34,097 nt of DNA. It comes from Bacillota bacterium. GTDB taxonomy: Bacteria > Bacillota > UBA4882 > UBA8346. The notes under the pieces were generated by a model, which was not told the origin of the DNA, did no database searches, and was given only the letters and a program-made list of their open reading frames with translations. Positions 24,364 to 33,384 of this stretch are shown here, in pieces. Position 1 is the stretch's first letter. Each line of letters starts with the position of its first letter. Both the position numbers and the translations under genes were made by a program. The DNA lies in the NCBI GenBank assembly GCA_023400055.1, contig JAEXFN010000029.1:1-34097 (forward strand), given 5' to 3'.

Positions 24364-26001
24364 TTATCCTCGGTTTAAAGTCGGGGGAATCTCAGCCGGA
24401 TCGACCAAAACTTCAATCACGGTGGGACCATTGTTAGTCAATGCAAAATCCAAGGCACTGGCGATCTCCGCCTCAGTGCGGCAACGATATGCCGCTGCAC
24501 CCAATGATCTTCCGAATCCGGCCGCATCCATTGGCGTCTCATAGACGACACCAACCGCTTTTTCCAATGAAAAAGCAGTTTTCATGCCCTTTTCAACCAT
24601 ATCCAATCTCCCATTATTAAGCACAACATAGATAATGGAAAGTTGATTGCAAACCGCCGTCGAAACTTCTGCCCCATGCATCATAAAACAACCATCCCCG
24701 GTGAAACAAGCAACCTTCCGATCGGGTTGAGCCAGTTTATAACCGATAGCTAAACCGATGGCATGCCCCATCGCACCAAAAACGTCATCGAACAGGAACG
24801 TACCCGATTGGAAAATCTCAAAATGCTTTATCGCATAAAACGAATGACTGCCGTCATCGCTGATCACCATAACATCCTCGGGCAACCCCTTTCGGAGCAC
24901 TCGCATGGTTTCCGCCGCGGAAATCAAACCGGGAGGAGTGATTGTCTCATTGGTAGCTGCTACAGACATTTTTTGCGGTATAAAATCCGCATCGGGCTCG
25001 ATATTGCTCACTTTTTCCAATAGTTCCTGGAGATTTCGCTTCAAATCACCGATGACTCCGATGGTTGGAATCGGCAGCGACTTCCCGACAAAGGTCGGAT
25101 CGCAGTCGAATTGAATGATCCGTTCTGGGTAAAGCTGAGGGGTCACGCCGGCTAAAGACATGTCGGAGAGCTTCGTTCCGAGCACAATCAGCAGATCAGA
25201 TCCATTACGCAGATATTCATAGGCTTCTGGACTCGCGGCCAATCCGAAACCGCCCAAAGAAAGCGGATGATTGGTTGGAAAACTACCTTTACCCCCGGGA
25301 GTGGTCATCACTGGAATCCGCCGTTTTTCAGCCAACTTCATGACCTCTTCATAGGCTTTGGCTAAATGAACGCCTTTTCCGAGTAAAATCACGGGCGAGT
25401 GAGCATCTTCAACGAGTGATACAATCTGATCGATCGTCGGTGAAACCTCCGGTAACCGGCCAGGCAAACTCAATTCAAACTCCGGAATCTCTTCCAGCAA
25501 TATATCATAGGAAATTCCCAGATGAACAGGGCCTTTAATAGCTCCTAAAGCTTTTTCCAGCGCGTGCTGAAAGTAAGTTTGGAACAAATCGCTCCGCTCA
25601 ATGCAAGCACTCCATAATGTGACCGGTTCAAACATTTTTACGAGATCGGTTCCAAATAAACTAGAATCCTGACCCAATGCCTTACCGGTATTTTTCATGG
25701 AAGGATGTCCGGTAATAAATAAAACCGGCAGGTTATAAGCTTTGGCTTGCCCGGCGGCGGTCAGCAAATTCGTCCCTCCCGGGCCGGAGGTTCCAAACGC
25801 AACCCCCAAAGGCCCTCTTCCATAAGCAAACCCAGCCGCTGCGAATCCGGCACCACCCTCATGCCTGCACAAAACATATTTCATTCCTTGTCGTTCAGCT
25901 TCTAAAACCAAGGGCGAAATCGCTTTGCCGGGAATCCCAAAAACGTGAGAGACGCCGAACTGCCTCAGATGTTGAATTAAAAGCGTGGCAACAGATTTCA
26001 T
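24364..26001 (-). CDS. ThDP-dependent enzyme, acetolactate synthase-like
   Basis: A 545-residue enzyme of the acetolactate synthase large-subunit fold. The ThDP-activating glutamate is Glu48 (CRHEGGAGFAAAGFAYG). The pyrophosphate motif begins TGDGCFMMHGAEVST and ends VVLNNGR (about 440-470). GTSGPGGTNLLT and PGGKGSFPTNHPL are also present. There is no ilvN-type regulatory subunit, ilvC or acetolactate decarboxylase nearby. It could be a catabolic acetolactate synthase, or a relative acting on another 2-oxo acid. The start is ATG at 26001 with GGAGAGG upstream; the longer frame to 26079 was rejected. The hybrid kinase follows, which may tie its expression to a metabolite signal. Confidence 0.87.
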   Translation of the reverse strand: MKSVATLLIQHLRQFGVSHVFGIPGKAISPLVLEAERQGMKYVLCRHEGGAGFAAAGFAYGRGPLGVAFGTSGPGGTNLLTAAGQAKAYNLPVLFITGHPSMKNTGKALGQDSSLFGTDLVKMFEPVTLWSACIERSDLFQTYFQHALEKALGAIKGPVHLGISYDILLEEIPEFELSLPGRLPEVSPTIDQIVSLVEDAHSPVILLGKGVHLAKAYEEVMKLAEKRRIPVMTTPGGKGSFPTNHPLSLGGFGLAASPEAYEYLRNGSDLLIVLGTKLSDMSLAGVTPQLYPERIIQFDCDPTFVGKSLPIPTIGVIGDLKRNLQELLEKVSNIEPDADFIPQKMSVAATNETITPPGLISAAETMRVLRKGLPEDVMVISDDGSHSFYAIKHFEIFQSGTFLFDDVFGAMGHAIGLAIGYKLAQPDRKVACFTGDGCFMMHGAEVSTAVCNQLSIIYVVLNNGRLDMVEKGMKTAFSLEKAVGVVYETPMDAAGFGRSLGAAAYRCRTEAEIASALDFALTNNGPTVIEVLVDPAEIPPTLNRG

Positions 26002-26173
26002 ATTTTCCTCTCCTTCGGTTTTGTTTAAAAACTTCGATCGTTTCTGCACTTTCTGCAACAGGTACCAATTTAAAACCATTTTAGCTTTATTTTACCATAA
26101 CATCTGTAATTATTTTACCAGATTTTTATTGCTGAATTAAATGATTCTATCCAATATTTTTCCGAGAACTAAT

Positions 26174-27301
26174 TCAACAGGATAAAGATTGATTTTGATG
26201 GCGGCTTTGATTTTTTTGAAATGACTCCAGGTGTGCAACTCGACTGCCCAGATCGGGATGACTAACCAACCAGCCAAGGATCCCAAATCGGGAAGGCGAT
26301 AAATTATAACCATGAATTCGATGCAATGCACCGATCATCCGTTTCGGCCCTCCTAAAACCCGAGCTGCTTGATGATCAGCGTCAAATTCCTGCGCACGGG
26401 CAATTGCCATATAACAGATATATGCCACCAATCCGAAGCAAAGAAAGAATGGCCAATGAAACAATTTATTCTCAATCATCATGGATGCGAGATAAGAAAG
26501 CAGCGCGAGTACAAACAGACGGATCTCCAAATGATGCCGCTTAAAATGAGCGCATTCATGACCGATAATCATTCGCAAATCTCCCGGATTGGTCGTTTCC
26601 AATAATGAATCCGTTACCAAGATGTGCCGGAAGAAAAGCCCTGTTGCAAAGGCATTGGCCACTCCCTCCGAATGCCAGACCCGTACGGAACGAATTTTAA
26701 TCTTAAACCGGCTGGCCACATCATGAACCAAATTAAATAATTCCGGGCTGGCATCACTCATTTTTATACGCCGAACGCCCAGAATTACCGCTTGTATTAA
26801 AAGCATGAAGGCCAAAACGATTAGTTCGATCCGCCACCGGTATTCGAAAGAGAGGATATTGGGGAGTAAAGGCAGGTAAAAATAATCTATCCGCATAAAA
26901 ATCAAGATATTTACGACAAAAAGCCAAGAAAAACCGTATTGTAATAAGTAGGAACCGAATTTTTCAAACCGGCCTTTATAATCACAGCGGTAGGATAACC
27001 ATAAATAAAATATCACCAACCCGATGATTAGCAAAAGATTCAACAAATCTTCGGCAATAATCACCATCACTACTCCAAAGGATGGTTGTACCCGACACCA
27101 TATCGGATTCTCAATAAGCAGAATAACGTAACCGATGAGCATTAACCACTGAACTGTCCGAAATGCAAAAATAAAACGCCATCTTTTTTCGGGATAATTG
27201 TTGCCGGGCTTTGGTTCCGCGGTACGAAACAACCATAGTACTAAAGCAGCAATGAGCATATAAATTACTCTCATCCAAACTAAATGTTGGATGATATCCA
27301 T
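26174..27301 (-). CDS. M48 family membrane metalloprotease
   Basis: A 375-residue protein with the zinc motif HExxH at 248-252 (IGHECAHF) and the third ligand Glu305 in RAQEFDADHQAARV, typical of HtpX/Ste24-type peptidases. VWHSEGVANAFATG and RHILVTDSLLE precede it, as expected for the family. The first 180 residues contain about five hydrophobic segments, more than in HtpX, and a further membrane pair lies between the zinc site and the third ligand. It likely degrades or trims membrane proteins from the cytoplasmic side. The start is ATG at 27301 with AGGGGTGA upstream. Monocistronic as far as visible; the folD terminator lies upstream. Confidence 0.87.
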   Translation of the reverse strand: MDIIQHLVWMRVIYMLIAALVLWLFRTAEPKPGNNYPEKRWRFIFAFRTVQWLMLIGYVILLIENPIWCRVQPSFGVVMVIIAEDLLNLLLIIGLVIFYLWLSYRCDYKGRFEKFGSYLLQYGFSWLFVVNILIFMRIDYFYLPLLPNILSFEYRWRIELIVLAFMLLIQAVILGVRRIKMSDASPELFNLVHDVASRFKIKIRSVRVWHSEGVANAFATGLFFRHILVTDSLLETTNPGDLRMIIGHECAHFKRHHLEIRLFVLALLSYLASMMIENKLFHWPFFLCFGLVAYICYMAIARAQEFDADHQAARVLGGPKRMIGALHRIHGYNLSPSRFGILGWLVSHPDLGSRVAHLESFQKNQSRHQNQSLSC

Positions 27302-27393
27302 TCACTCACCCCTATGCTGTTTATCCCCGAATGGCTGCCATTAGACAGAATAGTATATATTTTTGATAACTTACAATATCCTTTATATTTAGG

Positions 27394-27419
27394 AAAAAAC
27401 TATGAGCGGGCAGCGCTCA
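27394..27419 (-). terminator. Terminator overlapping the folD stop
   Basis: TGAGCG at 27403-27408 pairs with CGCTCA at 27414-27419. The stem lies in the last folD codons and the minus strand continues ATAG then TTTTTT. Short but GC-rich stem. Confidence 0.6.
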
Positions 27420-28245
27420 ACACCGTATTCTGCATCAACATTGCAATGGTCATCGGGCCGACTCCTCCGGGCACCGGCGTAATCCAGCCTGCCACTGCGG
27501 CCACTGACTCAAAGTGGACATCGCCGACCAATTTGCCGTCGGATTTACGGTTCATTCCGACATCGATCACTACCGCACCGGGTTTAACCATATCTCCAGT
27601 AATCATTTCGGGTTGGCCTACGGCCGCTACCAAAAAATCAGCCCTCCGGCATACTGCCGCCAAGTCCTTGGTCCGGGAATGACAGATAGTCACTGTTCCA
27701 TGCTCCCGCAATAACAAGATGGCTTGCGGTTTTCCCACAATATTGCTGCGGCCCACCACCACGCATTCCTTGCCGCTGATCGGAATACCAGTGGATTTAA
27801 TCAGTTCCATTACTCCGGCGGGAGTACATGGTAGAAAACCGGGTAACCCGATCAAAAGTTTTCCGACATTTATGGGGTGAAAACCGTCCACATCTTTAAA
27901 GGGATCAATTGTTTCTATCACAGCCTGCTCATTGAGATGCCCGGGTAACGGAAGTTGAACCAGAATCCCGTGAATTTTGGGATCATGGTTTAAATCTTGA
28001 ACCAGACCCAGCAGATCTTCTTGGCTGATTGTCCCGGGAAGAGCGTGCTCTTGCGAGAAGATCCCCAGTTCCGAGCAGGCCTTCTTCTTCATATTCACAT
28101 ATACTCGGGAAGCCGGATTATCCCCCACGATAACTACTGCCAGCCCTGGTTGTTTTCCTTGTTTCGTCAGTTCCGCGACTTTGGAGCTTAAGTCCTCTCG
28201 AATCTTTTTCGCAATCGCTTTGCCATCAATAATTAGCGCTGACAT
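27400..28245 (-). CDS. folD: Methylene-THF dehydrogenase/methenyl-THF cyclohydrolase FolD
   Basis: A 281-residue bifunctional folate enzyme that interconverts methylene-, methenyl- and formyl-tetrahydrofolate. The active-site Tyr49 and Lys53 are in VYVNMKKKA. HGILVQLPLPGH and DPFKDVDGFHP mark the folate site. The Rossmann part reads VVVGRSNIVGKP. The end PVPGGVGPMTIAMLM is diagnostic. The start is ATG with GGGGGA upstream. It lies 23 bp after the methyltransferase gene and closes a four-gene run. The pairing of FolD with a methyl-THF methyltransferase points to the methyl branch of the Wood-Ljungdahl pathway or a related C1 route. Confidence 0.97.
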   Translation of the reverse strand: MSALIIDGKAIAKKIREDLSSKVAELTKQGKQPGLAVVIVGDNPASRVYVNMKKKACSELGIFSQEHALPGTISQEDLLGLVQDLNHDPKIHGILVQLPLPGHLNEQAVIETIDPFKDVDGFHPINVGKLLIGLPGFLPCTPAGVMELIKSTGIPISGKECVVVGRSNIVGKPQAILLLREHGTVTICHSRTKDLAAVCRRADFLVAAVGQPEMITGDMVKPGAVVIDVGMNRKSDGKLVGDVHFESVAAVAGWITPVPGGVGPMTIAMLMQNTVLSAARS

Positions 28246-28268
28246 CGTTATTCCCCCTATTCCCTTAC

Positions 28269-29069
28269 CTATACATCTAGTTTCCCCTCGCGAAACGCCG
28301 AGATATAATTGACCGCGAATTCATCCTGGCCCATTAACAGTTCGGAGGCATGGATCAACGAGACTAACCGTTTATCGGTTGGATCGAGAATTGCGCCATC
28401 CAGACCCGAAAGCATTGCCATGACCAAAAAAGCATGATTGACAATCTTCCGAGCCGGAAGTCCATAAGAGATATTGGATAAACCGCAAGCGGTGTGAATC
28501 CCGGGATATTCCTGATTTAATTTTTTTATTGTGTCAAAAACGACCCTTCCGTAATGGTCCCCGGTACTCACAGGGCGGACCATTGGATCAACCAAAATAT
28601 CCGCCAGAGGAATTCCGGCCTTGGTTAGCTCCTCGATGAGTGCGGAAGCAATGCTGACCCGTTCTTCCGCCGTTTCGGGCATTCCTTCGTCATTCATGGT
28701 CAAGGCAATAATACGGGCCTTAAAATCGCGCGCTAATGGAAGAATCGCCGAAAAACGGTCTCTCTCGGCGGTAATCGAATTGATGATCGGTTGACCGCGA
28801 TGGACCTTTAACGCCCGTTCCAGTGCGGCAGGATTGGGGCTGTCAATGGAGCAAGAAACGCCTTCGGCCGCGTTCTGAACGGTTCGTACCAGCCATTCGA
28901 GAGCTTCCGGTTCTTCCTCCACCAATGTTCCACAATTGACATCAATGTAAGTGGCTCCCGCTTCCAACTGGCGACAGGCTTCTTCGCTAATAAAAGTTTC
29001 ATTTCGGGTGATCACAGCCGGAGCAATCAATTTTCGGCTAGTATTGATCCGTTCTCCGATAATGAGCAT
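28269..29069 (-). CDS. Methyltetrahydrofolate:corrinoid methyltransferase family (AcsE/MtrH-like)
   Basis: A 266-residue TIM-barrel protein of the pterin-binding family. It opens MLIIGERINTSRK, followed by GATYIDVNCGT near residue 42, CSIDSPNP near 74, PIINSITAERDRF, ALTMNDEGMPETAEERV, DILVDPMVRPVSTG near 157, and HTACGLSNISYGLPARK near 193. These match methyltransferases that move the methyl group of methyl-THF to a corrinoid protein, as AcsE does in acetogens. The first 60 residues distinguish it from dihydropteroate synthase. The start is ATG at 29069, with GGAGG six bases upstream. No corrinoid protein or acsCD gene is in the window, so the acceptor is unknown. Confidence 0.9.
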   Translation of the reverse strand: MLIIGERINTSRKLIAPAVITRNETFISEEACRQLEAGATYIDVNCGTLVEEEPEALEWLVRTVQNAAEGVSCSIDSPNPAALERALKVHRGQPIINSITAERDRFSAILPLARDFKARIIALTMNDEGMPETAEERVSIASALIEELTKAGIPLADILVDPMVRPVSTGDHYGRVVFDTIKKLNQEYPGIHTACGLSNISYGLPARKIVNHAFLVMAMLSGLDGAILDPTDKRLVSLIHASELLMGQDEFAVNYISAFREGKLDV

Positions 29070-29113
29070 TCTTTCCTCCATCCTTCCTGTTGAAATATTA
29101 TTATGGCTTTTTA

Positions 29114-29887
29114 TTATACATTACCCGAATTGGTTTTTGAAGTCAGAATTTGCTCATCATAACTGGGGGTGATCTCCGAACCCGGCTGAACGATTACGAA
29201 ACGTTCCGGGTCCCAAGCACCCTTCAATAAATCCGCCACAAGCGTTAAGTCGCTCGCTACTTCCCGGTATTCCCAATCAAGATACGCGGTACATTTTTGG
29301 GTATAAGCACGATAAATTTCGTTTTTTTCCGGGCCGTCCGCTTCCGAAGTGATTAAAGTCGCCCGCCGGTAATTCCGTTGCCAGTGGGTTTCGGAATTCA
29401 TTAGAAAGAAAGCTTTTTCTTCCCCATAGAGTTGGACGTATTTTTCGCTCAAGTACTGCTCCCGCTCCGGACCCGGAGGAATCATCCGTTCGATCCATCC
29501 CGAGCTATACCAAAAATTAGCGGGGTTTTCGTCAAATAGCCGCTGATAGCGTTCTTTGGCACCCAGTAAGAGAGTGATGCAGTCATGCGCTTTTGGTATC
29601 ACCAAGGGTATTCGGCGAGCTTTTAACCCTACCGTGGCCTCGCTGCATAAGCCGTATCCCAACAAAATGGCTTGATAAGACTCACGGCAAAGCGGTGATT
29701 GACCCATAAATTCATTTAATTCCTCGACAGCATCAATTTCTTTCTGCAGTAATTGCTGCAGTATTTTGGGACGTTCGTGGAGACCGGCAGGTAAAAAACG
29801 TAAATCAACCCGCGTCGGATTCTGACCCATGATCCGGAAAACTTCCCCCATGATGACGCTGCACCCGATATAACAGTAATAGGCCAC
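29114..29887 (-). CDS. DUF1638 family protein
   Basis: A 257-residue protein of the DUF1638 family. The conserved core is visible: AILLGYGLCSEATVGLKAR near residue 80, then IPLVIPKAHDCITLLLGAKERY, with Cys residues in both. LITSEADGP and FVIVQPGSEITPSYDEQIL occur toward the end. The function is unestablished; it turns up in strict anaerobes, commonly near corrinoid or methyl-transfer genes, as here. The start is GTG at 29887 with AGGAGG eight bases upstream; a TTG at 29905 is in frame but would overlap the helicase gene. 14 bp separate it from the helicase stop and 44 bp from the methyltransferase start. Confidence 0.87.
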   Translation of the reverse strand: MAYYCYIGCSVIMGEVFRIMGQNPTRVDLRFLPAGLHERPKILQQLLQKEIDAVEELNEFMGQSPLCRESYQAILLGYGLCSEATVGLKARRIPLVIPKAHDCITLLLGAKERYQRLFDENPANFWYSSGWIERMIPPGPEREQYLSEKYVQLYGEEKAFFLMNSETHWQRNYRRATLITSEADGPEKNEIYRAYTQKCTAYLDWEYREVASDLTLVADLLKGAWDPERFVIVQPGSEITPSYDEQILTSKTNSGNV

Positions 29888-29901
29888 CCATTCAGCCTCC
29901 T

Positions 29902-32900
29902 TCAATTGTCGAACAGCGCTAATTGCTGACGGCGTTCCTTGAAAGTCGGCTGCTGTTTTTCGATCAGGGTCTCGGGAATTTGTTTCAAAAACCGCGAAAC
30001 TTCGACCGGTTCCAATTCACCCGAGCGGCTACGGTAACGACAATTTACTAAGTATAACTGTTGCTGCGCTCTGGTTACCCCTACATAGAATAAGCGTTGT
30101 TCTTCCGCCAAAGATTCGGCATCGACTTTTTCACCGTAAGGCAGTAAACCTTCTTCCACGCCAATGATAAAAACCGCCGCAAATTCCAGTCCTTTGGAAG
30201 CATGAAGGGTAGATAAAGTAATCGCTTCGGTCCCGATCAGATTTTGACTTCGACGGCTGAGATCACCATCATATGCGAATGGAAGATATTCTAGTAATTC
30301 AGCGATACTGGGATGCTCCTCGACTATCCGCAATAAATGCTCCAGCTCCGGCTCCTCAGGATGACCTGCCGCCATCTGATTTATCCAGTCTTGCACCAAC
30401 TGAGGCCCGTTCTGTTCCTGCTCCAGCAGATCGTGATAATAGTTAATTGTCTTTAACAGTGCATTGATTTTATCCAAGACTGGCTGTTTCCATGGAGTAT
30501 TGGCCAATAACTCCGCCAAATTGATCGGGGCATTTTCGGCATTTTCGACCTTGGTCAATTGATTCATAACATAGGCAATCTCACTCCCGCTGAATTCCCA
30601 ACGAGGCTGCAATAACAGTTTGCGGAATAAAAAAAGATCGGTCGGGTCCAGCATATATCTGAAAAATCCCAGGAATTCTTCCACTGCCGGCGCATCGAAA
30701 GTCGCTTTCTGCCCGACCACCCGATAGGGTAATCCTTGCGCAATTAATGCTTGTTCTAAAATATCGGCTTGTCTGCCGGTACGGAATAAAACCGCGATCT
30801 CGCCCAGCCCCAACGCTCCTTCCTGCGCTTTTGGAGATCTTCTTTTTGAATCGTGCGCGGAAAGCATAGTCGAGCCACCCAGGAGACTGATTATTTCCGA
30901 AACCACAGTCCTGGCTGCTTCCCGCTCCGCATGGGTCTCCAACCAGACGAGCTTCGCTTCATTTTGGAGGAGATCGACTTTCACCTCCTGACGATACGGC
31001 TCATCAATCAGACTATTCGCCGCGGCGATCACCGGAGCGGTCGAACGGTAATTCCGGCTGAGAATATGTCGCTCCATATGCGGACGGTCATTCTGCAGCT
31101 CATTAAAAAATACCGGGCTAGCTCCCCTGAAACCATAAATCGCCTGATTGGGGTCGCCAATCGCCAGCAAACCTTCGCTGGTCTTACTCCAAAGTTGCAC
31201 GAGCCGATATTGCATCGCGTTTAAATCCTGAAATTCGTCGATGAGTAGATACCGGAAACGGGGTTTGATCGCTTCCAGCCATTCCGGATCGGCTTCCCAG
31301 AGTTCAATCGTTTTCAGGATGACATCATCAAAATCCAAGCGTTGATATAAAGCAAGCTGTTCCTGAAAAGCCTGATAAAGAGCTTGCCATTGTTCCGGAA
31401 GCTGGCAATCCTTTTCCCAGCGATACTTATTTTTGATTCTCGAAATGATCAGCAGCGCTTCGCGGGCCGTCATTTTAATCCGCTTCCAACGCAAGATTTC
31501 TGCAACAATATCGCGCGCCCCGGACTCGTCGATAATTTTGGGGGTCGACGAAACCGGGTTCTCGTTCAGGATCTTCCAAGCGAGGCTGTGGAAAGTTCCC
31601 AAATTAATCCGATAAGCAGTGGCCGGATTGGCGAAGCGTTTCATTAGCCGGGCCCGAATTTCACCGGCTGCTTTATTCGTAAAAGTTACCCCAGTGATTT
31701 GGGCCGGGTCGATCGATCTTTCATTGATCAAATAAACGATGCGCTCAACTAAAGTCCTGGTCTTTCCGGTTCCCGGCCCGGCAATGATCATCATGTTTTC
31801 GTTAGCGGAACGGACAATCGTCGCTTGTTCGGGACTCAATTCGTTGGAAAGCGACGGTTTGAGAGGCATTTCTTTATTTCTTGCTTTTTTCTCAGGAGCA
31901 GCGCTGGAGAAAGCCTTTTTGGGATGATCCTCGGGATTCTTTTCAAACAGCGCGGCCTGCCCTAGCAAAGCCTGACGATCATCCTCACGAAACAAGGATA
32001 TTACCCCGTACTCTCCATCATAACCCGGACGAATTTCGACGATGCCTTCCCGCAAACGGCGGATCCCTTCGGCAATTAACGTCCCGGCGGTTCTGACAAT
32101 TTCATCGGGGTGGACTTCACGCAAGATTCTTAGCTCTGGCCCGTGTTGATGGAGCAAGTCAAAATACATTTGCTCGACCTTTCGGGAAGCGGAACCGAGA
32201 TTCAAAGCGGAACCGATTAATTCCCGCAGTGGAACGAGCCGTTGAAACGGTCGAGCGAATGGCGGCCGGAATCCCTCCGGACGATCCGCCAATTGCGCAA
32301 CCCGGTTCAGCACGCCGACGGTCACCCTCCGGCCGCAGCGGGGGCAAAGGCCGCCATGAAGAAGCGTCTCTTCCGGCTTCCAGCATACTTCGCAGTTACG
32401 GTGCCCGTCGTAATGATACTTTCCCTCCTCGGGGAAAAACTCCAATGTTCCCAAGAAACCGGATGCTTGGTCATCGTACAGCGTTTTCTTGAAACCCGCA
32501 TAAGAAAACTCGGTCTCAAAAATATTGGCCTCTCTGGCTAAATTTTTAGGATTATGGGCGTCCGAATTGGAAACCAGCTTAAAACGGTCCAGCGCCGACC
32601 ACCGCCAGTTCATTGCGGGATCGGATGAAAGGCCCGTTTCAAGCGCAGCAATATAAGGAGTTAAATCCGCATAGCATTCGGTTATATCATCAAAACCGGA
32701 GTTGGAACCAAATACGGAGAAATGAGGGGTCCAAATATGGGCCGGTATGAAAATTGCCTCCGCGCAGTTATCTAAAACGAGCTGAAACAGACTATAGCTA
32801 TCGATGCCTAAAATCGGACGGCCATCAGAGCGAATATTCATCCCCAGTTTTTCAATTGCCGCGCTGATTTGATCGGCATATTCTAAGGACGGGAGAATTA

Positions 32901-33219
32901 TTAGATGATGTACCTTTCTGACCCGGCCATTCTTTTTATAGATGGTGCTCAACTCGCCGGTAACGACAAAACGGACCTCGGGCTGGTAAGGTATCTCGGA
33001 ATCGGGAATCTCCTTTAGCCGATAAAAGCCCGGTTCATTTTCGGCCGGAATCAGCTGCCCACGAAGCTCTTGGCGCCACCCGGGATGGGTAAAGTCACCG
33101 GTTCCTACCAGGGAAACGCCTTTTAAAGCCGCCCAACGGTATAAATTCTCCGGATTACAATCTTTGCTGGTGGCCATCGAAAAATGCGAATGAATATGTA
33201 AATCGGCAATCCACGACAT
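29902..33219 (-). CDS. Endonuclease Q-like PHP domain fused to a UvrD-family helicase
   Basis: 1105 residues with two enzyme halves. Residues 1-270 form a PHP-type metal domain: DLHIHSHFS (Asp7, His9, His11), GTGDFTHPGW, VTGELSTIY, IPAHIWTPHFSVFG, VSNSDAHNP. A four-Cys zinc ribbon follows (Cys276, 279, 292, 295), then a region to about 430. This arrangement matches endonuclease Q, which nicks 5' of deaminated bases (uracil, hypoxanthine, xanthine). Residues 455-1105 form an SF1A helicase: Walker A AGPGTGKT at 480-487, VTFTNKAAGEI, Walker B IDEFQD at 660-665, GDPNQAIYGFRGA, SRNYRS, TLHASKGLEF, and YVGVTRA near the end. A charged linker (about 430-455) joins them. The start is ATG with GGAG upstream. 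First gene of the run ending in folD. Confidence 0.92.
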   Translation of the reverse strand: MSWIADLHIHSHFSMATSKDCNPENLYRWAALKGVSLVGTGDFTHPGWRQELRGQLIPAENEPGFYRLKEIPDSEIPYQPEVRFVVTGELSTIYKKNGRVRKVHHLIILPSLEYADQISAAIEKLGMNIRSDGRPILGIDSYSLFQLVLDNCAEAIFIPAHIWTPHFSVFGSNSGFDDITECYADLTPYIAALETGLSSDPAMNWRWSALDRFKLVSNSDAHNPKNLAREANIFETEFSYAGFKKTLYDDQASGFLGTLEFFPEEGKYHYDGHRNCEVCWKPEETLLHGGLCPRCGRRVTVGVLNRVAQLADRPEGFRPPFARPFQRLVPLRELIGSALNLGSASRKVEQMYFDLLHQHGPELRILREVHPDEIVRTAGTLIAEGIRRLREGIVEIRPGYDGEYGVISLFREDDRQALLGQAALFEKNPEDHPKKAFSSAAPEKKARNKEMPLKPSLSNELSPEQATIVRSANENMMIIAGPGTGKTRTLVERIVYLINERSIDPAQITGVTFTNKAAGEIRARLMKRFANPATAYRINLGTFHSLAWKILNENPVSSTPKIIDESGARDIVAEILRWKRIKMTAREALLIISRIKNKYRWEKDCQLPEQWQALYQAFQEQLALYQRLDFDDVILKTIELWEADPEWLEAIKPRFRYLLIDEFQDLNAMQYRLVQLWSKTSEGLLAIGDPNQAIYGFRGASPVFFNELQNDRPHMERHILSRNYRSTAPVIAAANSLIDEPYRQEVKVDLLQNEAKLVWLETHAEREAARTVVSEIISLLGGSTMLSAHDSKRRSPKAQEGALGLGEIAVLFRTGRQADILEQALIAQGLPYRVVGQKATFDAPAVEEFLGFFRYMLDPTDLFLFRKLLLQPRWEFSGSEIAYVMNQLTKVENAENAPINLAELLANTPWKQPVLDKINALLKTINYYHDLLEQEQNGPQLVQDWINQMAAGHPEEPELEHLLRIVEEHPSIAELLEYLPFAYDGDLSRRSQNLIGTEAITLSTLHASKGLEFAAVFIIGVEEGLLPYGEKVDAESLAEEQRLFYVGVTRAQQQLYLVNCRYRSRSGELEPVEVSRFLKQIPETLIEKQQPTFKERRQQLALFDN

Positions 33220-33384
33220 CTAAATCACTCCAAAAAATTAACATTAGGAAGCATGTTCGACTCTCTTTTGAATGCTACCAAAAAGCACCACTATTATGAA
33301 TATACACGATGACGACAATTTCGTAAATCGATATCGCTAAAGTTAAAGATAAAGAAATTAGCTATCCAAGTTAATTCCATTCAA

